From an uncultured Bacteroides sp. (GTDB lineage: Bacteria; Bacteroidota; Bacteroidia; Bacteroidales; Bacteroidaceae), in the NCBI RefSeq assembly GCF_963666545.1, contig NZ_OY762899.1:3910365-3974364 (forward strand): 64,000 nucleotides of DNA, in the 5' to 3' direction. Each line of letters begins with the position of its first letter. The stretch's first letter is position 1. A program made the position numbers and the translations under genes. The notes under the pieces were generated by a model, which saw only the letters and a list, made by a program, of their open reading frames with translations, was not told where the DNA came from and ran no database searches. Shown in pieces: positions 43,663-52,670 of the stretch.

Positions 43663-43853
43663 CCCTACCGTTCTTCTGTTAGCTATTTCTATTTTGTGCC
43701 GGCTACTGCTGTTGAGAACAGCGAACAGTATTTTTCCAGAAGTTTAGGAAATAATAATCTTAAGAAATTCTTTTTTTTAATAACTTAGCAGTCGCAAAAG
43801 AATCTTTTTTAGGGATAACTGAACACAAATCGAAGACAGTAAATCACTTTTAT

Positions 43854-44189
43854 ATGGACAAACTTAATATTCTTTGGACAACGGACAACAAGGATACCAT
43901 TTTCAATATGTTGTCAATGTATGCCACCAATTCCATAAGAAAGAATTGGTATGAGCAAGTGAATGTTATCATTTGGGGAGCTTCAGTAAAGCTGGCTGGT
44001 CATGATACGCAGGTACAGACTGAAATTATGGAGATGCTGCACGCAGGAGTAACCATTGAGGCTTGCAAAGACTGCTGTGATAATTTTGGAGTTACGGATA
44101 CTTTAAGTAAGCTTGGTGTAACAGTTCGTTATATGGGAGAACCGATGACTTCTTATATAAAGAAGGGAGAGTTTCTTATTACGGTATAG
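43854..44189 (+). CDS. DsrE/DsrF-like protein
   Basis: A 111-residue cytoplasmic protein with the small DsrE-like fold pattern: KLNILWTTDNKDTIFNML at the first strand-helix, VNVIIWGASVKL, then MLHAGVTIEACKDCCDNFGV with three cysteines, and VTVRYMGEPMTSYIKKGEFLITV at the end. DsrE-fold proteins often carry sulfur on a cysteine, but many are uncharacterised. It is a single gene; whether it helps the upstream KYGYPC locus is unknown. Confidence 0.8.
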   Translation: MDKLNILWTTDNKDTIFNMLSMYATNSIRKNWYEQVNVIIWGASVKLAGHDTQVQTEIMEMLHAGVTIEACKDCCDNFGVTDTLSKLGVTVRYMGEPMTSYIKKGEFLITV

Positions 44190-44229
44190 CATAAGTATCT
44201 AGCGAACCTCGTATTAAATGATAGTAGCC

Positions 44230-44925
44230 ATGAGAAGACAAATAGCAATGTTATTACTTTCCACTCTTTTATTAAGTGGATGTGCCACAGGACGAATGGG
44301 TGATCCGAACGCTACGCTTGCAGGAGCTTCTGTCGGTGGATCTCTGGGAAATGCGGTAGGCAGTTTGATTGGGGAAAATAACAATGGTTGGAGAGGCGGA
44401 TATCGTGGCTCAGCAATTGGAACGATTATTGGCACAATTGCCGGAGCGGCTATTGGTAATGCATTAACTACTCCCCAAGAAGAATCGACGAATAGCATTT
44501 ATATTCCGGATACTCGCAATGAAATGTATTCAAGGCCAAATATTACAGAACGCCCTCTTGTTCAGCAGCCCTCTAATTTATTGAGATTGCACAATATTCG
44601 CTTCATAGACGATGGCCGAAGCCAAGCGATTGATGCCGGAGAAAATAGTAAAGTGATTTTTGAAGTCATGAACGAAGGACAAAGACCTGCATATAGCGTG
44701 GTTCCTATTGTGGAACAAGTGAGCAATATGAAATATATCGGTATTTCCCCATCAGTTATGATAGAACAAATTCTTCCTGGAGAAGGTATTCGCTACACTG
44801 CTACTGTTTATGCGGGTAATAAGTTAAAAGAGGGTGAGATTACTCTTCGTGTAGCGGTTTCCGATGAGAATGGGGTGATTTGCGATTCTCAAGAATTCAC
44901 TGTGCCCGCTCATCAGAGAGACTAA
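44230..44925 (+). CDS. Lipoprotein with glycine-zipper segment and Ig-like domain
   Basis: I start at MRRQIAMLLLSTLLLSGCATG (231 residues), which gives a compact lipoprotein signal with lipobox LLSGC. Residues about 25-85 form a glycine-zipper double helix (LAGASVGGSLGNAVGSLIGE and GTIIGTIAGAAIGNAL), as found in outer-membrane stress lipoproteins. The C-terminal 110 residues form an Ig-like domain (SKVIFEVMNEGQRPAYSVVP to EGEITLRVAVSDENGVICDS). The mix is probably envelope-located; its role is unknown. It starts 40 nt after the DsrE-like gene. Confidence 0.8.
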   Translation: MRRQIAMLLLSTLLLSGCATGRMGDPNATLAGASVGGSLGNAVGSLIGENNNGWRGGYRGSAIGTIIGTIAGAAIGNALTTPQEESTNSIYIPDTRNEMYSRPNITERPLVQQPSNLLRLHNIRFIDDGRSQAIDAGENSKVIFEVMNEGQRPAYSVVPIVEQVSNMKYIGISPSVMIEQILPGEGIRYTATVYAGNKLKEGEITLRVAVSDENGVICDSQEFTVPAHQRD

Positions 44926-45030
44926 AGATTACTTCAAAAAAGATAAGGCATAATGAAAATGCATGCTTGGTGTCAATGATACTTTGGATGTAGCTGTATC
45001 GTATAGGATGGTGCAGGCTTTTCAGTAATG

Positions 45031-45104
45031 TGGAGAGTATCGGACTCGAACCGATCACCTTAACACTGCCAGTGTTACGCTCTAGCCAGATGAGCTAACC
45101 CCCC
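45031..45104 (-). tRNA. tRNA-Ala (anticodon GGC)
   Basis: The 74-nt gene folds into a full cloverleaf: acceptor GGGGGGT with ACTCTCC including the G3-U70 alanine identity pair, D-stem GCTC/GAGC, anticodon stem TAACA/TGTTA with loop CTGGCAG (anticodon GGC), T-arm ATCGG-TTCGAGT-CCGAT, discriminator A. CCA is not encoded. A TATATTTG box lies 40 nt upstream. Confidence 0.95.
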
Positions 45105-45144
45105 ATTATGTTTTCAGTCAATAGATTTTCCTTTTTTGACGGGG

Positions 45145-45152
45145 CAAATATA
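45145..45152 (-). promoter_or_regulatory. -7 promoter element of tRNA-Ala
   Basis: TATATTTG on the minus strand, 40 nt before the tRNA 5' end. Confidence 0.6.
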
Positions 45153-45175
45153 ATAGATTATTCTGAAATAATTGC

Positions 45176-45183
45176 TAAGTTTG
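45176..45183 (+). promoter_or_regulatory. -7 promoter element of the DUF4286-ruvC-pulA operon
   Basis: TAAGTTTG, 27 nt before the DUF4286 start. It is divergent from, and 23 nt away from, the tRNA promoter. Confidence 0.6.
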
Positions 45184-45210
45184 CGGGGATAATCATAAAA
45201 AATATATATA

Positions 45211-45519
45211 ATGTTGATTTATAATACGACCTACCAAATAGAGGATGAAGTACTTAGCACTTTTTTAATCTGGCTCAAAGAATGTTATATCCCTCAAGTA
45301 GAGATGGTTGGAATGCTAAAAAGACCAAGATTGTGCGAGGTGTTGAGCCATCGGAATGAGGATGGTGGTTCATCTTACTCACTACAGTGGGAGGTGGAAA
45401 GTTCGCTCTTGCTACACCGATGGCACACGGAACAGGGAAGACAACTAAATGAGGATTTAATCCATATTTTCAATAATAGGGTGGTGGGATTTCCCACATT
45501 AATGGAGGTGAAGGAGTGA
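45211..45519 (+). CDS. DUF4286 family protein
   Basis: A 102-residue cytoplasmic protein with the DUF4286 pattern: [28 protein letters not shown] at the start and [18 protein letters not shown] in the middle. It has a ferredoxin-like alpha/beta look. The function is unknown. Its stop codon overlaps the GTG start of ruvC (GTGA), so translation of the two is coupled. Confidence 0.88.
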   Translation: MLIYNTTYQIEDEVLSTFLIWLKECYIPQVEMVGMLKRPRLCEVLSHRNEDGGSSYSLQWEVESSLLLHRWHTEQGRQLNEDLIHIFNNRVVGFPTLMEVKE

Positions 45520-46088
45520 TTCAACCGGTAAAGGAAAAGATTATTTTGGGTATCGACCCGGGGACGACGATCATGGGGTACGGTGTGCTGAAGATTACGG
45601 GCACCAAACCAGAATTGATTGCGATGGGGGTAATCGACTTGAGAAAATATAAGGACCATTATTTGAAACTGGGTAAGATATTTGAGCGTGTCATTGGCAT
45701 TATTGAGAGTTATCTACCTGATGAGGTTGCCATTGAGGCTCCGTTTTTTGGCAAGAATGTGCAGTCGATGTTGAAGTTGGGACGTGCTCAGGGGGTGGCT
45801 ATGGCAGCGGCACTGAGCAGGGATATCCCGATAACTGAATATGCACCGCTAAAGATAAAAATGGCGATTACTGGCAAGGGACAGGCCTCGAAAGAGCAGG
45901 TGGCGGATATGTTGCAACGTATGCTACACATCTCGAAAGAGGATATGCCTACCTTTATGGATGCTACGGATGGACTGGCTGCGGCGTATTGTCATTACTT
46001 GCAGATGGGGCGGCCTACTCTGGAGAAAGGTTACAGCGGTTGGAAGGATTTTATCTCGAAGAATCCTGATAAGGTAAAGAAAGTATAG
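45516..46088 (+). CDS. ruvC: Holliday junction resolvase RuvC
   Basis: The 190-residue endonuclease has the RNase H-like core with catalytic acidic residues in [39 protein letters not shown] and [16 protein letters not shown]. It resolves four-way junctions in recombination with RuvAB. The start is GTG, overlapping the DUF4286 stop; no ATG lies before the first catalytic motif. It is followed after 35 nt by the pullulanase gene. Confidence 0.96.
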   Translation: MIQPVKEKIILGIDPGTTIMGYGVLKITGTKPELIAMGVIDLRKYKDHYLKLGKIFERVIGIIESYLPDEVAIEAPFFGKNVQSMLKLGRAQGVAMAAALSRDIPITEYAPLKIKMAITGKGQASKEQVADMLQRMLHISKEDMPTFMDATDGLAAAYCHYLQMGRPTLEKGYSGWKDFISKNPDKVKKV

Positions 46089-46123
46089 ATGATGTTTGTT
46101 TGAACAATAAAAGATGTAGAGAG

Positions 46124-48127
46124 ATGGAAGTGAAAAGTATTCTTGTTACCGGATTATTGGCAACAATGTTGGTTGGTTGCGCACCTTCGAAGAAGGAGTA
46201 TGCTACTTTTGCGGAGTATCCTGTGCGTGAGGATGATCTGACGGAAATGGAATATACGGCGGCGGGCACGAAGTTTGCTTTGTGGGCTCCTACTGCTGAT
46301 GAAGTAAGACTGATGCTGTTTGACTCCGGAGACGAGGGACATGCTTATCAGACGGTACCAATGGGACTTTCCGAGGATGGAACCTGGCGGGTAACAGTGG
46401 ATAGAAATTTACTTGGTAAGTTTTATACGTTTAATGCGAAGATCAAAGATAAATGGCAGGGAGATACGCCGGGCATCAATGCGCATGCGGTTGGGGTGAA
46501 CGGTAAACGGGCAGCCATCATTGATATGCGGGCTACTGATCCTAAGGGCTGGGAAGCGGATAGTCGCCCAACGTTGAAGTCTCCTGCGGATGTGATTATT
46601 TATGAGATGCATCATCGTGATTTCTCGGTGCATGCGTCGTCGGGCATGAAGCACAAGGGCAAGTTCCTGGCATTGACTGAGCGGGGCACGAAAAGCATTG
46701 ATAGTTTAAGCACCACCGGTATTGATCATTTGGTGGAGCTCGGCGTGACACATGTACATCTTTTACCGTCGTTTGATTTTGCATCGGTGGATGAGACACG
46801 ACTGAAGGATAAGAAATATAATTGGGGATACGATCCGATGAATTATAATGTGCCGGAGGGTTCGTATGCTAGCGATCCTTTTGCGCCTTCTACACGAATC
46901 AGGGAGTTTAAGAAGATGGTGCAAGCTTTGCATAAAGCGGGCATACGGGTTATACTGGATGTGGTGTACAATCATACTTACAGTGCTGAAGAGAGTAGTT
47001 TCGAACGTACAGTGCCGGGATATTTCTACCGACAGAAGCCTGACGGAAAGTTAGCCAATGGTTCGGGTTGTGGCAACGAAACTGCCAGTGAACGGCCTAT
47101 GATGCGGAAGTTTATGATAGAGTCGGTACTTTATTGGATGAATGAATATCACATTGACGGCTTTCGCTTCGACTTGATGGGGATACATGATCTTGAAACG
47201 ATGAATGAAATTCGTCGGGCGGTGGATGCGGTAGATCCGTCTGTTTTCATCTATGGCGAGGGATGGGCGGCCGAGGCTCCTCAATTGCCTGCCGATTCAT
47301 TGGCGATGAAGGCAAACGTGAAGGGAATGCCTGACATTGCTGCTTTCTCTGACGAATTGCGTGACGGCCTTCGCGGCCCTTTCGATAAGAATAGTAAAGG
47401 TGCTTTCCTGGCAGGTGTTCCGGGAAACGAAGAGAGCATCAAATTTGGTATTGTGGGTGCTGTGCAACATCCGCAGGTACGCTACCATCTAGTGAACTAT
47501 AGCAAAGCACCGTGGGCGAAGGAGCCTACACAGATGATTAGTTATGTGTCTTGCCATGACGATATGTGTCTGGTAGATAGATTGAGAGCAAGTGTGCCCG
47601 GTATCACTCCGGAGCAGTTGGTGAAACTCGACAAATTAGCGCAGACGGCAGTGTTTACTTCTCAAGGAGTTCCTTTTATTCTAGCGGGAGAGGAGATGAT
47701 GCGCAATAAGAAAGGAGTACACAATAGCTTTGAAAGTCCTGATTCGATCAATGCCATTGATTGGCGGTTAAAGGCTATTCATTCGGATGTCTTTGCTTAC
47801 TATAAAGGGTTGATTGCCTTACGCAAGGCGCATCCTGCATTTCGCATGGGCAGTGCCGAACTGGTGCGTAAACATCTGGAATTTCTTCCGGTAGAGGGAA
47901 CCAACTTAATAGCATTCCGACTGAAAGGACATGCGAATGGTGATTCTTTCGAAGATATTATTGTTATTCTTAATGCGAATACGCAGTTAGCCAAGGTAGC
48001 TGTGCCGGAAGGTAAATACACGGTTCTTTGCAAGGACGGCATGATAAACCTTGCAGGCGGACTGGGTGCAACTTATGGGCCTGAGATGTATGTTGCAGCA
48101 CAGTCGGCTTTGATCATAGGTAAATGA
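46124..48127 (+). CDS. pulA: Type I pullulanase, GH13 lipoprotein
   Basis: From MEVKSILVTGLLATMLVGCAP the protein has 667 residues and a lipoprotein signal; the upstream TTG start would put polar residues first. A CBM48-like domain (GTKFALWAPTADEVRLMLF) precedes the GH13 barrel with the pullulanase motif YNWGYDPMNY, DVVYNHTY, GFRFDLMGIHD (nucleophile), YGEGWAAE (acid) and SCHDDMCLVDR. It cleaves alpha-1,6 branches in pullulan or glycogen-like glucans. It should be tethered in the periplasm or at the cell surface. It follows ruvC and is not within a starch locus. Confidence 0.93.
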   Translation: MEVKSILVTGLLATMLVGCAPSKKEYATFAEYPVREDDLTEMEYTAAGTKFALWAPTADEVRLMLFDSGDEGHAYQTVPMGLSEDGTWRVTVDRNLLGKFYTFNAKIKDKWQGDTPGINAHAVGVNGKRAAIIDMRATDPKGWEADSRPTLKSPADVIIYEMHHRDFSVHASSGMKHKGKFLALTERGTKSIDSLSTTGIDHLVELGVTHVHLLPSFDFASVDETRLKDKKYNWGYDPMNYNVPEGSYASDPFAPSTRIREFKKMVQALHKAGIRVILDVVYNHTYSAEESSFERTVPGYFYRQKPDGKLANGSGCGNETASERPMMRKFMIESVLYWMNEYHIDGFRFDLMGIHDLETMNEIRRAVDAVDPSVFIYGEGWAAEAPQLPADSLAMKANVKGMPDIAAFSDELRDGLRGPFDKNSKGAFLAGVPGNEESIKFGIVGAVQHPQVRYHLVNYSKAPWAKEPTQMISYVSCHDDMCLVDRLRASVPGITPEQLVKLDKLAQTAVFTSQGVPFILAGEEMMRNKKGVHNSFESPDSINAIDWRLKAIHSDVFAYYKGLIALRKAHPAFRMGSAELVRKHLEFLPVEGTNLIAFRLKGHANGDSFEDIIVILNANTQLAKVAVPEGKYTVLCKDGMINLAGGLGATYGPEMYVAAQSALIIGK

Positions 48128-48149
48128 AATAGCCGAAGCTATTTCATTT
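48122..48149. terminator. Bidirectional terminator spanning both stop codons
   Basis: A 12-bp perfect stem AAATGAAATAGC / GCTATTTCATTT closes on CGAA (plus) or the stable TTCG tetraloop (minus). It includes the stop codons of both pulA and the convergent hybrid regulator gene. Confidence 0.75.
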
Positions 48150-51100
48150 CTCTTGTTTGAGCAGCCTGTTCTTTGTATTCCGTGGGTGACACGCCGTAAA
48201 AATCTTTGAAAGAATTAGAGAAGTGCGATAAATTTGCAAATCCTGTGGCATAAGCTACCTCGGAGATGGTCAGGTCTTTTTCTTGGAAAAGAGTAGCAGC
48301 CTGTTTTAAACGAATACCGCGAATAAAATCACGTGCCGATTGATTGGTGAGTTCTTTGAGCTTGCGATGCATGTGCACGCGACTCATTCCTGCATTAGCA
48401 GCCAGTAACTCCACGTTTAGAGTCGGGTCAGAGAGATGTTCGTTGATGGTCTTCATTACTTTTTCCAGCAAAGCTTCGTCGGATGATTTCATCTCAATCT
48501 TTGCCATCTTTTCGTCCACTTGCTTTTCACCTGCATATTTACTCTTCAAACGTTCGCGGTTAGTAAGTAGGTTGCCGATGGTAGTGCGCAATAACTCAGT
48601 ATTGAAAGGCTTCACAAGGTATGCGTCGGCGCCAATCTCAAGTCCCTCTAATCGATCTTCCTGTTTCGATTTGGCTGTGAGTAGTATAACGGGTATGTCG
48701 TTGATGTTGATGTTTTGTTTCATCTTTCGACAAAGAGTAATGCCGTCCATTTCGGGCATCATCACATCACTGATAACGAGATCTGGCTTTTCCTTTAGGA
48801 TGTATTCCAGTGCTTCACGCCCATTTACACACTCTGCTATATGATATTCCTCATTCAGTTCGTTACAGATATAGTGGCGTATTTCATCATCATCTTCTAC
48901 CACTAGAATTCGATAATGCGTTCTAGCTTTCATCTTTTTCGTGCGATCCTCTTCTCCTTGTGAGGCAGCAAACTGGGCTGTTTCTTTTTCCATCGAGATA
49001 GGTTTCAGACTAGGTATTTCGGAAGGATCTTCCAACTCATCTATCTCGAGATGGTCGCATCCCAACGGTAAACGAATGATGAAACGTGTACCCGGGGCAT
49101 CTTCGCGATTCTCAGCTTTGATACTGCCGTGATGCAGTTGTACGAGAGAACGGGAAAGGTGCAGTCCGATGCCGGTACCGAAATTAGATTTGGTCAGGTC
49201 GTTATCTATCTGATAGAAACGTTCGAATATCTGTTCTATCTTATCTTGGTCAATGCCTATTCCTGTATCGGAGACGCTTATTTCAAAATAGTTTTTGAGC
49301 GGTCCACGTACATTTTCATCGTGCCCGGTGCTTAGTTCTACCGAAATATTTCCTCCTTCGGGCGTATATTTAAAGGCATTCGAGAAGACATTTAGTAGTA
49401 CTTTATCGAAGTTATTGAGGTCTACCCAGACTTTTAATTCTTCTTTGCGAACAGCTGTTTGCAAGGATACTTCAGCCGATTTATCAGTGTTTAGTGACGA
49501 TGCAAAGGTGAATGAGATATTTTTCTTCTGAGCCTGATAGTCGAAAGTCTGCATGAGGTCGTCAATGAACCCTACAATATCTGTTTCACGGAACTTCAGG
49601 TGCATTTGTCCCTTATCAAGCTTACGAATGTCCATGAGCTGATTGATGAGCCGCAAAATACGTTGCGCATTTCGATAGATCATCAGGTAGGTGGCCTGCT
49701 TGGGTGAATTTTCAGCAATCAGTTTCTCCAACGGACTAATAATGAGTGTCATCGGAGTTCGTATCTCGTGAGATATGTTGATGAAGAACTGCAACTTGGC
49801 TTCACTTATCTGCTCTTGGTGTTCACGCTTTAGTAACTCCTGTTTATGACGTATGCGAGAAAGGAGATACATGGTAATGGCATAAATAATTGCCACACTG
49901 AGTATGGACCAGATGATGATGGCCCACCAAGTTTGAAACCAGGGAGGAGTGATGATGATGGTTACTGTGCGTATGTTTGAGTAATTATTGTGATCGCATG
50001 CCCTTACCCGAAACGTATATTTACCCGGATTCAGGTTGCTGAAAGTAACACGGTTTACTCCCGGATGGTTGCTGATCCATTCGTTACCCAACTCATCTAT
50101 TTTATATTGATAGCTGATGCGTTCAGGATTATTAAACTCGAGCACAGAAAACTCAATGCTGAATGTGTTTTCGTTGTGAGCCAGTGTGAAGCGGTTAGCA
50201 TCCATAACCGAAGTATCGGTTATCACGTTATTACCCGATTTGTCACCTTTTCTCACTGCATGATTAGAGAGAGAGAGTTCGGTGATAATCACCTTCAATT
50301 CTTTCTTTTGCTCGGTTATTTCTTTTGGAAAAAAGCTTGTGATGCCGTTTGTTCCACCAAAGTAAATTTTGCCACGAATGTCTTTGAATAGTGCCCCACG
50401 TGTAAACTCATTGCCCTGAATGCCGTCGCATGCATAGTAGTTGATAAATTTTTTCGCTTGAACAATAAACTTAGCAATTCCTTGGTGAGTACTTATCCAG
50501 ATGTTGCCACGCTCGTCTTCCGCCAGTCCACAGATAACATCACTGGGCAATCCGTTGGCTGTGGTGAAATGGGTGGTGCTTAATTGTTTTCTATCAAAAC
50601 AAACTAATCCTTCCGAAGTGCCCGCCCAAATACGTCCGTCCGATGCTTCGAGTAATGTATAAACTACATATCCCGGCAACAGGTTATTCTTATTCTTATA
50701 ATTAATAAATGTCTTTTTCTTCGTATTGAAGCAAGAAAGCCCTTTGTAGGTTCCGATCCAAAGCATTCCACTTCGATCTTTCACGATGCTATTAATCCAG
50801 TCGTTGGGTAGCTTGTTGATGCTCCAATCATCATTCTCGCTTCGTGTAGATTCATAGTGCGTCACGGTGCGATTTTTCAGATTCATCTTATACATGCCCG
50901 ATCCATAAGTTCCGATCCATAAGTTCTTATCACCATCCTCCGCAAGGCAAAACACCTTCTCATTGCCACCATCGTTAGCTCCTTTAGATGATAGACTAGT
51001 GATGTATTCGCACTGCCCGGTATGCTTGTTGACTTTCGCCAGTCCGTTAAAATAAGATCCGATCCATAAGTCTTGATTAGAGTCCTCGAATATACACATG

Positions 51101-52320
51101 ATTGTTCCCGGTACCGAATGAAGATTGCCCGCTTGAGGAGAATAATGTGCTAATTGTTGTCCTTTGTCATTAATGGCATACAGTCCGTCATTGTCTGTTC
51201 CCACCCAAGTAGTACCTGATTTGTCCGTGCAGATAGCCATGACACAACTAGAGCCGATTGTGTTCTTTCGGATTGATTTATAGCCATAATAACCAAATTT
51301 ATTTGGCGTTCCGGGAATAAGAATGATTCCTTTTTGAAAGATACCCAACCAAAGATTTCCATCTTTATCTTCAATGAGCGAGTGAATCTTCGATTTGGAG
51401 AAATCGAAAGGAGCTGCATTAATCTCACTATCTTCTATTATATTTTTGCTAGCATTGTACTCCTTGAGGCCTTCTCCATCTGTGCCAATGAACAAACGTC
51501 CCTGCTTATCGAGCATAAGCGTACGGATATTAAGTTGCACATTCTTTTTATAGGGAACGGATTGAAATTTATTTCCTTTACTTCCTGCAGGCAATTTGAA
51601 TAATCCCCCGGTTAGCGTACCAAGATAGATATTCCCTTTTCTATCTTCAGAGATGGCATACACATCGTCGCTTGAAAGATCTTGTGGAGCTTTGAAATGC
51701 TTCATCGTCTTCCTTTCGGGTGAATAGCAGAACACCCCCTTATCTTCTGTGGCAATCCACAAGTTCTGCTTTGAATCTTCAAAAATTACGTTCAGGAAAT
51801 TGCTGTGCATCTTTTCTATCAATGCTGATTCTGTCTGGAATTCTTGCGTTTCTCTGCCTTTTTTCAATGAAATAACTCCTTGCCCCGATGTTGCGATCCA
51901 AATATCCCCATTCGTTCGTTCCACAATAGAGGTGATGTGCGGGTTAGCCCTTCCGTCTTTGCGACGGATATGCACCTCCTTGAAAGAATCAGTAGCCCTA
52001 TCATACAGTTGCAAGCCATTGATACATCCTATCCAGAAGCGACCGGAATTATCTTCGAAAAGCGTACGTACGTAGTTGTTCTTTATGCTGGTGCTGTCGG
52101 AAGCAACATGCTTATAGATGGAAAAGCGCGCTCCATCAGAACGGTTTAATCCGTTTTCCGTAGCAATCCAGATAAAACCTTTCTTATCCTGATACACCTG
52201 GTTGATGAGACTGTTGGATAATTCTTTGTCAGTAGAATAGAATTTGCCTGTTTGCGCTTTCACATGGAAAGGCAACATTAATATAAGGAGAGCAATGATT
52301 GCCGAGGTGAATTTCTTCAT
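48139..52320 (-). CDS. Hybrid two-component system regulator (HTCS)
   Basis: The 1,393-residue protein combines a full phosphorelay in one chain. After a signal peptide come about 14 two-component propeller blades (about 25-665, e.g. DKKGFIWIATENGL), a Y_Y_Y domain (about 715-790) and one membrane helix (about 798-822). The cytoplasmic part has HisKA with FFINISHEIRTPM (H about 851), HATPase with GTGIGLHLSRSL, a receiver with VISDVMMPEMDG (D about 1185) and an AraC-type DNA-binding domain (about 1290-1385). Such regulators sense an oligosaccharide in the periplasm and switch on a polysaccharide locus; the neighbouring GH43 and GH31/GH3 genes are the likely targets. Confidence 0.95.
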   Translation of the reverse strand: MKKFTSAIIALLILMLPFHVKAQTGKFYSTDKELSNSLINQVYQDKKGFIWIATENGLNRSDGARFSIYKHVASDSTSIKNNYVRTLFEDNSGRFWIGCINGLQLYDRATDSFKEVHIRRKDGRANPHITSIVERTNGDIWIATSGQGVISLKKGRETQEFQTESALIEKMHSNFLNVIFEDSKQNLWIATEDKGVFCYSPERKTMKHFKAPQDLSSDDVYAISEDRKGNIYLGTLTGGLFKLPAGSKGNKFQSVPYKKNVQLNIRTLMLDKQGRLFIGTDGEGLKEYNASKNIIEDSEINAAPFDFSKSKIHSLIEDKDGNLWLGIFQKGIILIPGTPNKFGYYGYKSIRKNTIGSSCVMAICTDKSGTTWVGTDNDGLYAINDKGQQLAHYSPQAGNLHSVPGTIMCIFEDSNQDLWIGSYFNGLAKVNKHTGQCEYITSLSSKGANDGGNEKVFCLAEDGDKNLWIGTYGSGMYKMNLKNRTVTHYESTRSENDDWSINKLPNDWINSIVKDRSGMLWIGTYKGLSCFNTKKKTFINYKNKNNLLPGYVVYTLLEASDGRIWAGTSEGLVCFDRKQLSTTHFTTANGLPSDVICGLAEDERGNIWISTHQGIAKFIVQAKKFINYYACDGIQGNEFTRGALFKDIRGKIYFGGTNGITSFFPKEITEQKKELKVIITELSLSNHAVRKGDKSGNNVITDTSVMDANRFTLAHNENTFSIEFSVLEFNNPERISYQYKIDELGNEWISNHPGVNRVTFSNLNPGKYTFRVRACDHNNYSNIRTVTIIITPPWFQTWWAIIIWSILSVAIIYAITMYLLSRIRHKQELLKREHQEQISEAKLQFFINISHEIRTPMTLIISPLEKLIAENSPKQATYLMIYRNAQRILRLINQLMDIRKLDKGQMHLKFRETDIVGFIDDLMQTFDYQAQKKNISFTFASSLNTDKSAEVSLQTAVRKEELKVWVDLNNFDKVLLNVFSNAFKYTPEGGNISVELSTGHDENVRGPLKNYFEISVSDTGIGIDQDKIEQIFERFYQIDNDLTKSNFGTGIGLHLSRSLVQLHHGSIKAENREDAPGTRFIIRLPLGCDHLEIDELEDPSEIPSLKPISMEKETAQFAASQGEEDRTKKMKARTHYRILVVEDDDEIRHYICNELNEEYHIAECVNGREALEYILKEKPDLVISDVMMPEMDGITLCRKMKQNININDIPVILLTAKSKQEDRLEGLEIGADAYLVKPFNTELLRTTIGNLLTNRERLKSKYAGEKQVDEKMAKIEMKSSDEALLEKVMKTINEHLSDPTLNVELLAANAGMSRVHMHRKLKELTNQSARDFIRGIRLKQAATLFQEKDLTISEVAYATGFANLSHFSNSFKDFYGVSPTEYKEQAAQTREMK

Positions 52321-52348
52321 AAATTAAAATGTCGTTAACTTCGAAAGG

Positions 52349-52356
52349 CAAAGATA
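52349..52356 (-). promoter_or_regulatory. -7 promoter element of the HTCS gene
   Basis: TATCTTTG on the minus strand, 28 nt before the start codon. Confidence 0.6.
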
Positions 52357-52557
52357 GATAAATTAACCTAAGTTCGGCGAGTTAGATTCATTCGATTTCT
52401 TTTTTTTAAGTACTTTATTTTTAATCTGTTGATATTGAGCTGTTTATATGCCTTTGTGTTACGTCCTCATAAGATTCTGTTACATTGAATTCTAATAATG
52501 TACTATCAGCGACAATTTGTGTAACATGCTTTGTGAGTATTAGTTAGGATCATTTTG

Positions 52558-52565
52558 TATATTTG
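52558..52565 (+). promoter_or_regulatory. -7 promoter element of the GH43 gene
   Basis: TATATTTG, 105 nt before the start codon, giving a long leader. A TTTG lies 24 nt further upstream, slightly beyond the usual spacing. Confidence 0.5.
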
Positions 52566-52670
52566 CCATGTTATGTTAACCAATATAACCTCAAACAATT
52601 GCATAGAGAGCGATATTGTAGTACTAAAATATTTATTCAATTTATTTTTTAATCTTTATTCTATTAATTA

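Larger units (their letters stand above)
43392..43853. other. 462-nt intergenic region with palindromes and gene remnant
   Basis: It contains nested inverted repeats (43435-43500), a membrane-protein gene remnant (43507-43662) and a 32-codon frame starting at 43649 (MRKHSPTVLL...), which I cannot support as a gene. No promoter match was seen for the DsrE-like gene. Confidence 0.6.
52321..52670. other. 350-nt divergent promoter region of HTCS and GH43
   Basis: It contains promoter boxes for both genes, AT-rich tracts and no gene. It is a likely place for a binding site of the hybrid regulator, but I see no clear direct repeat to name as operator. Confidence 0.5.

Noticed and set aside
43649..43747. 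32-codon frame with a signal-like start
   Set aside because: No promoter, overlaps a gene remnant and has no recognisable mature part.
45031..45104. tRNA gene as an integration site of a mobile element
   Set aside because: No integrase and no repeated tRNA end were seen on either side.
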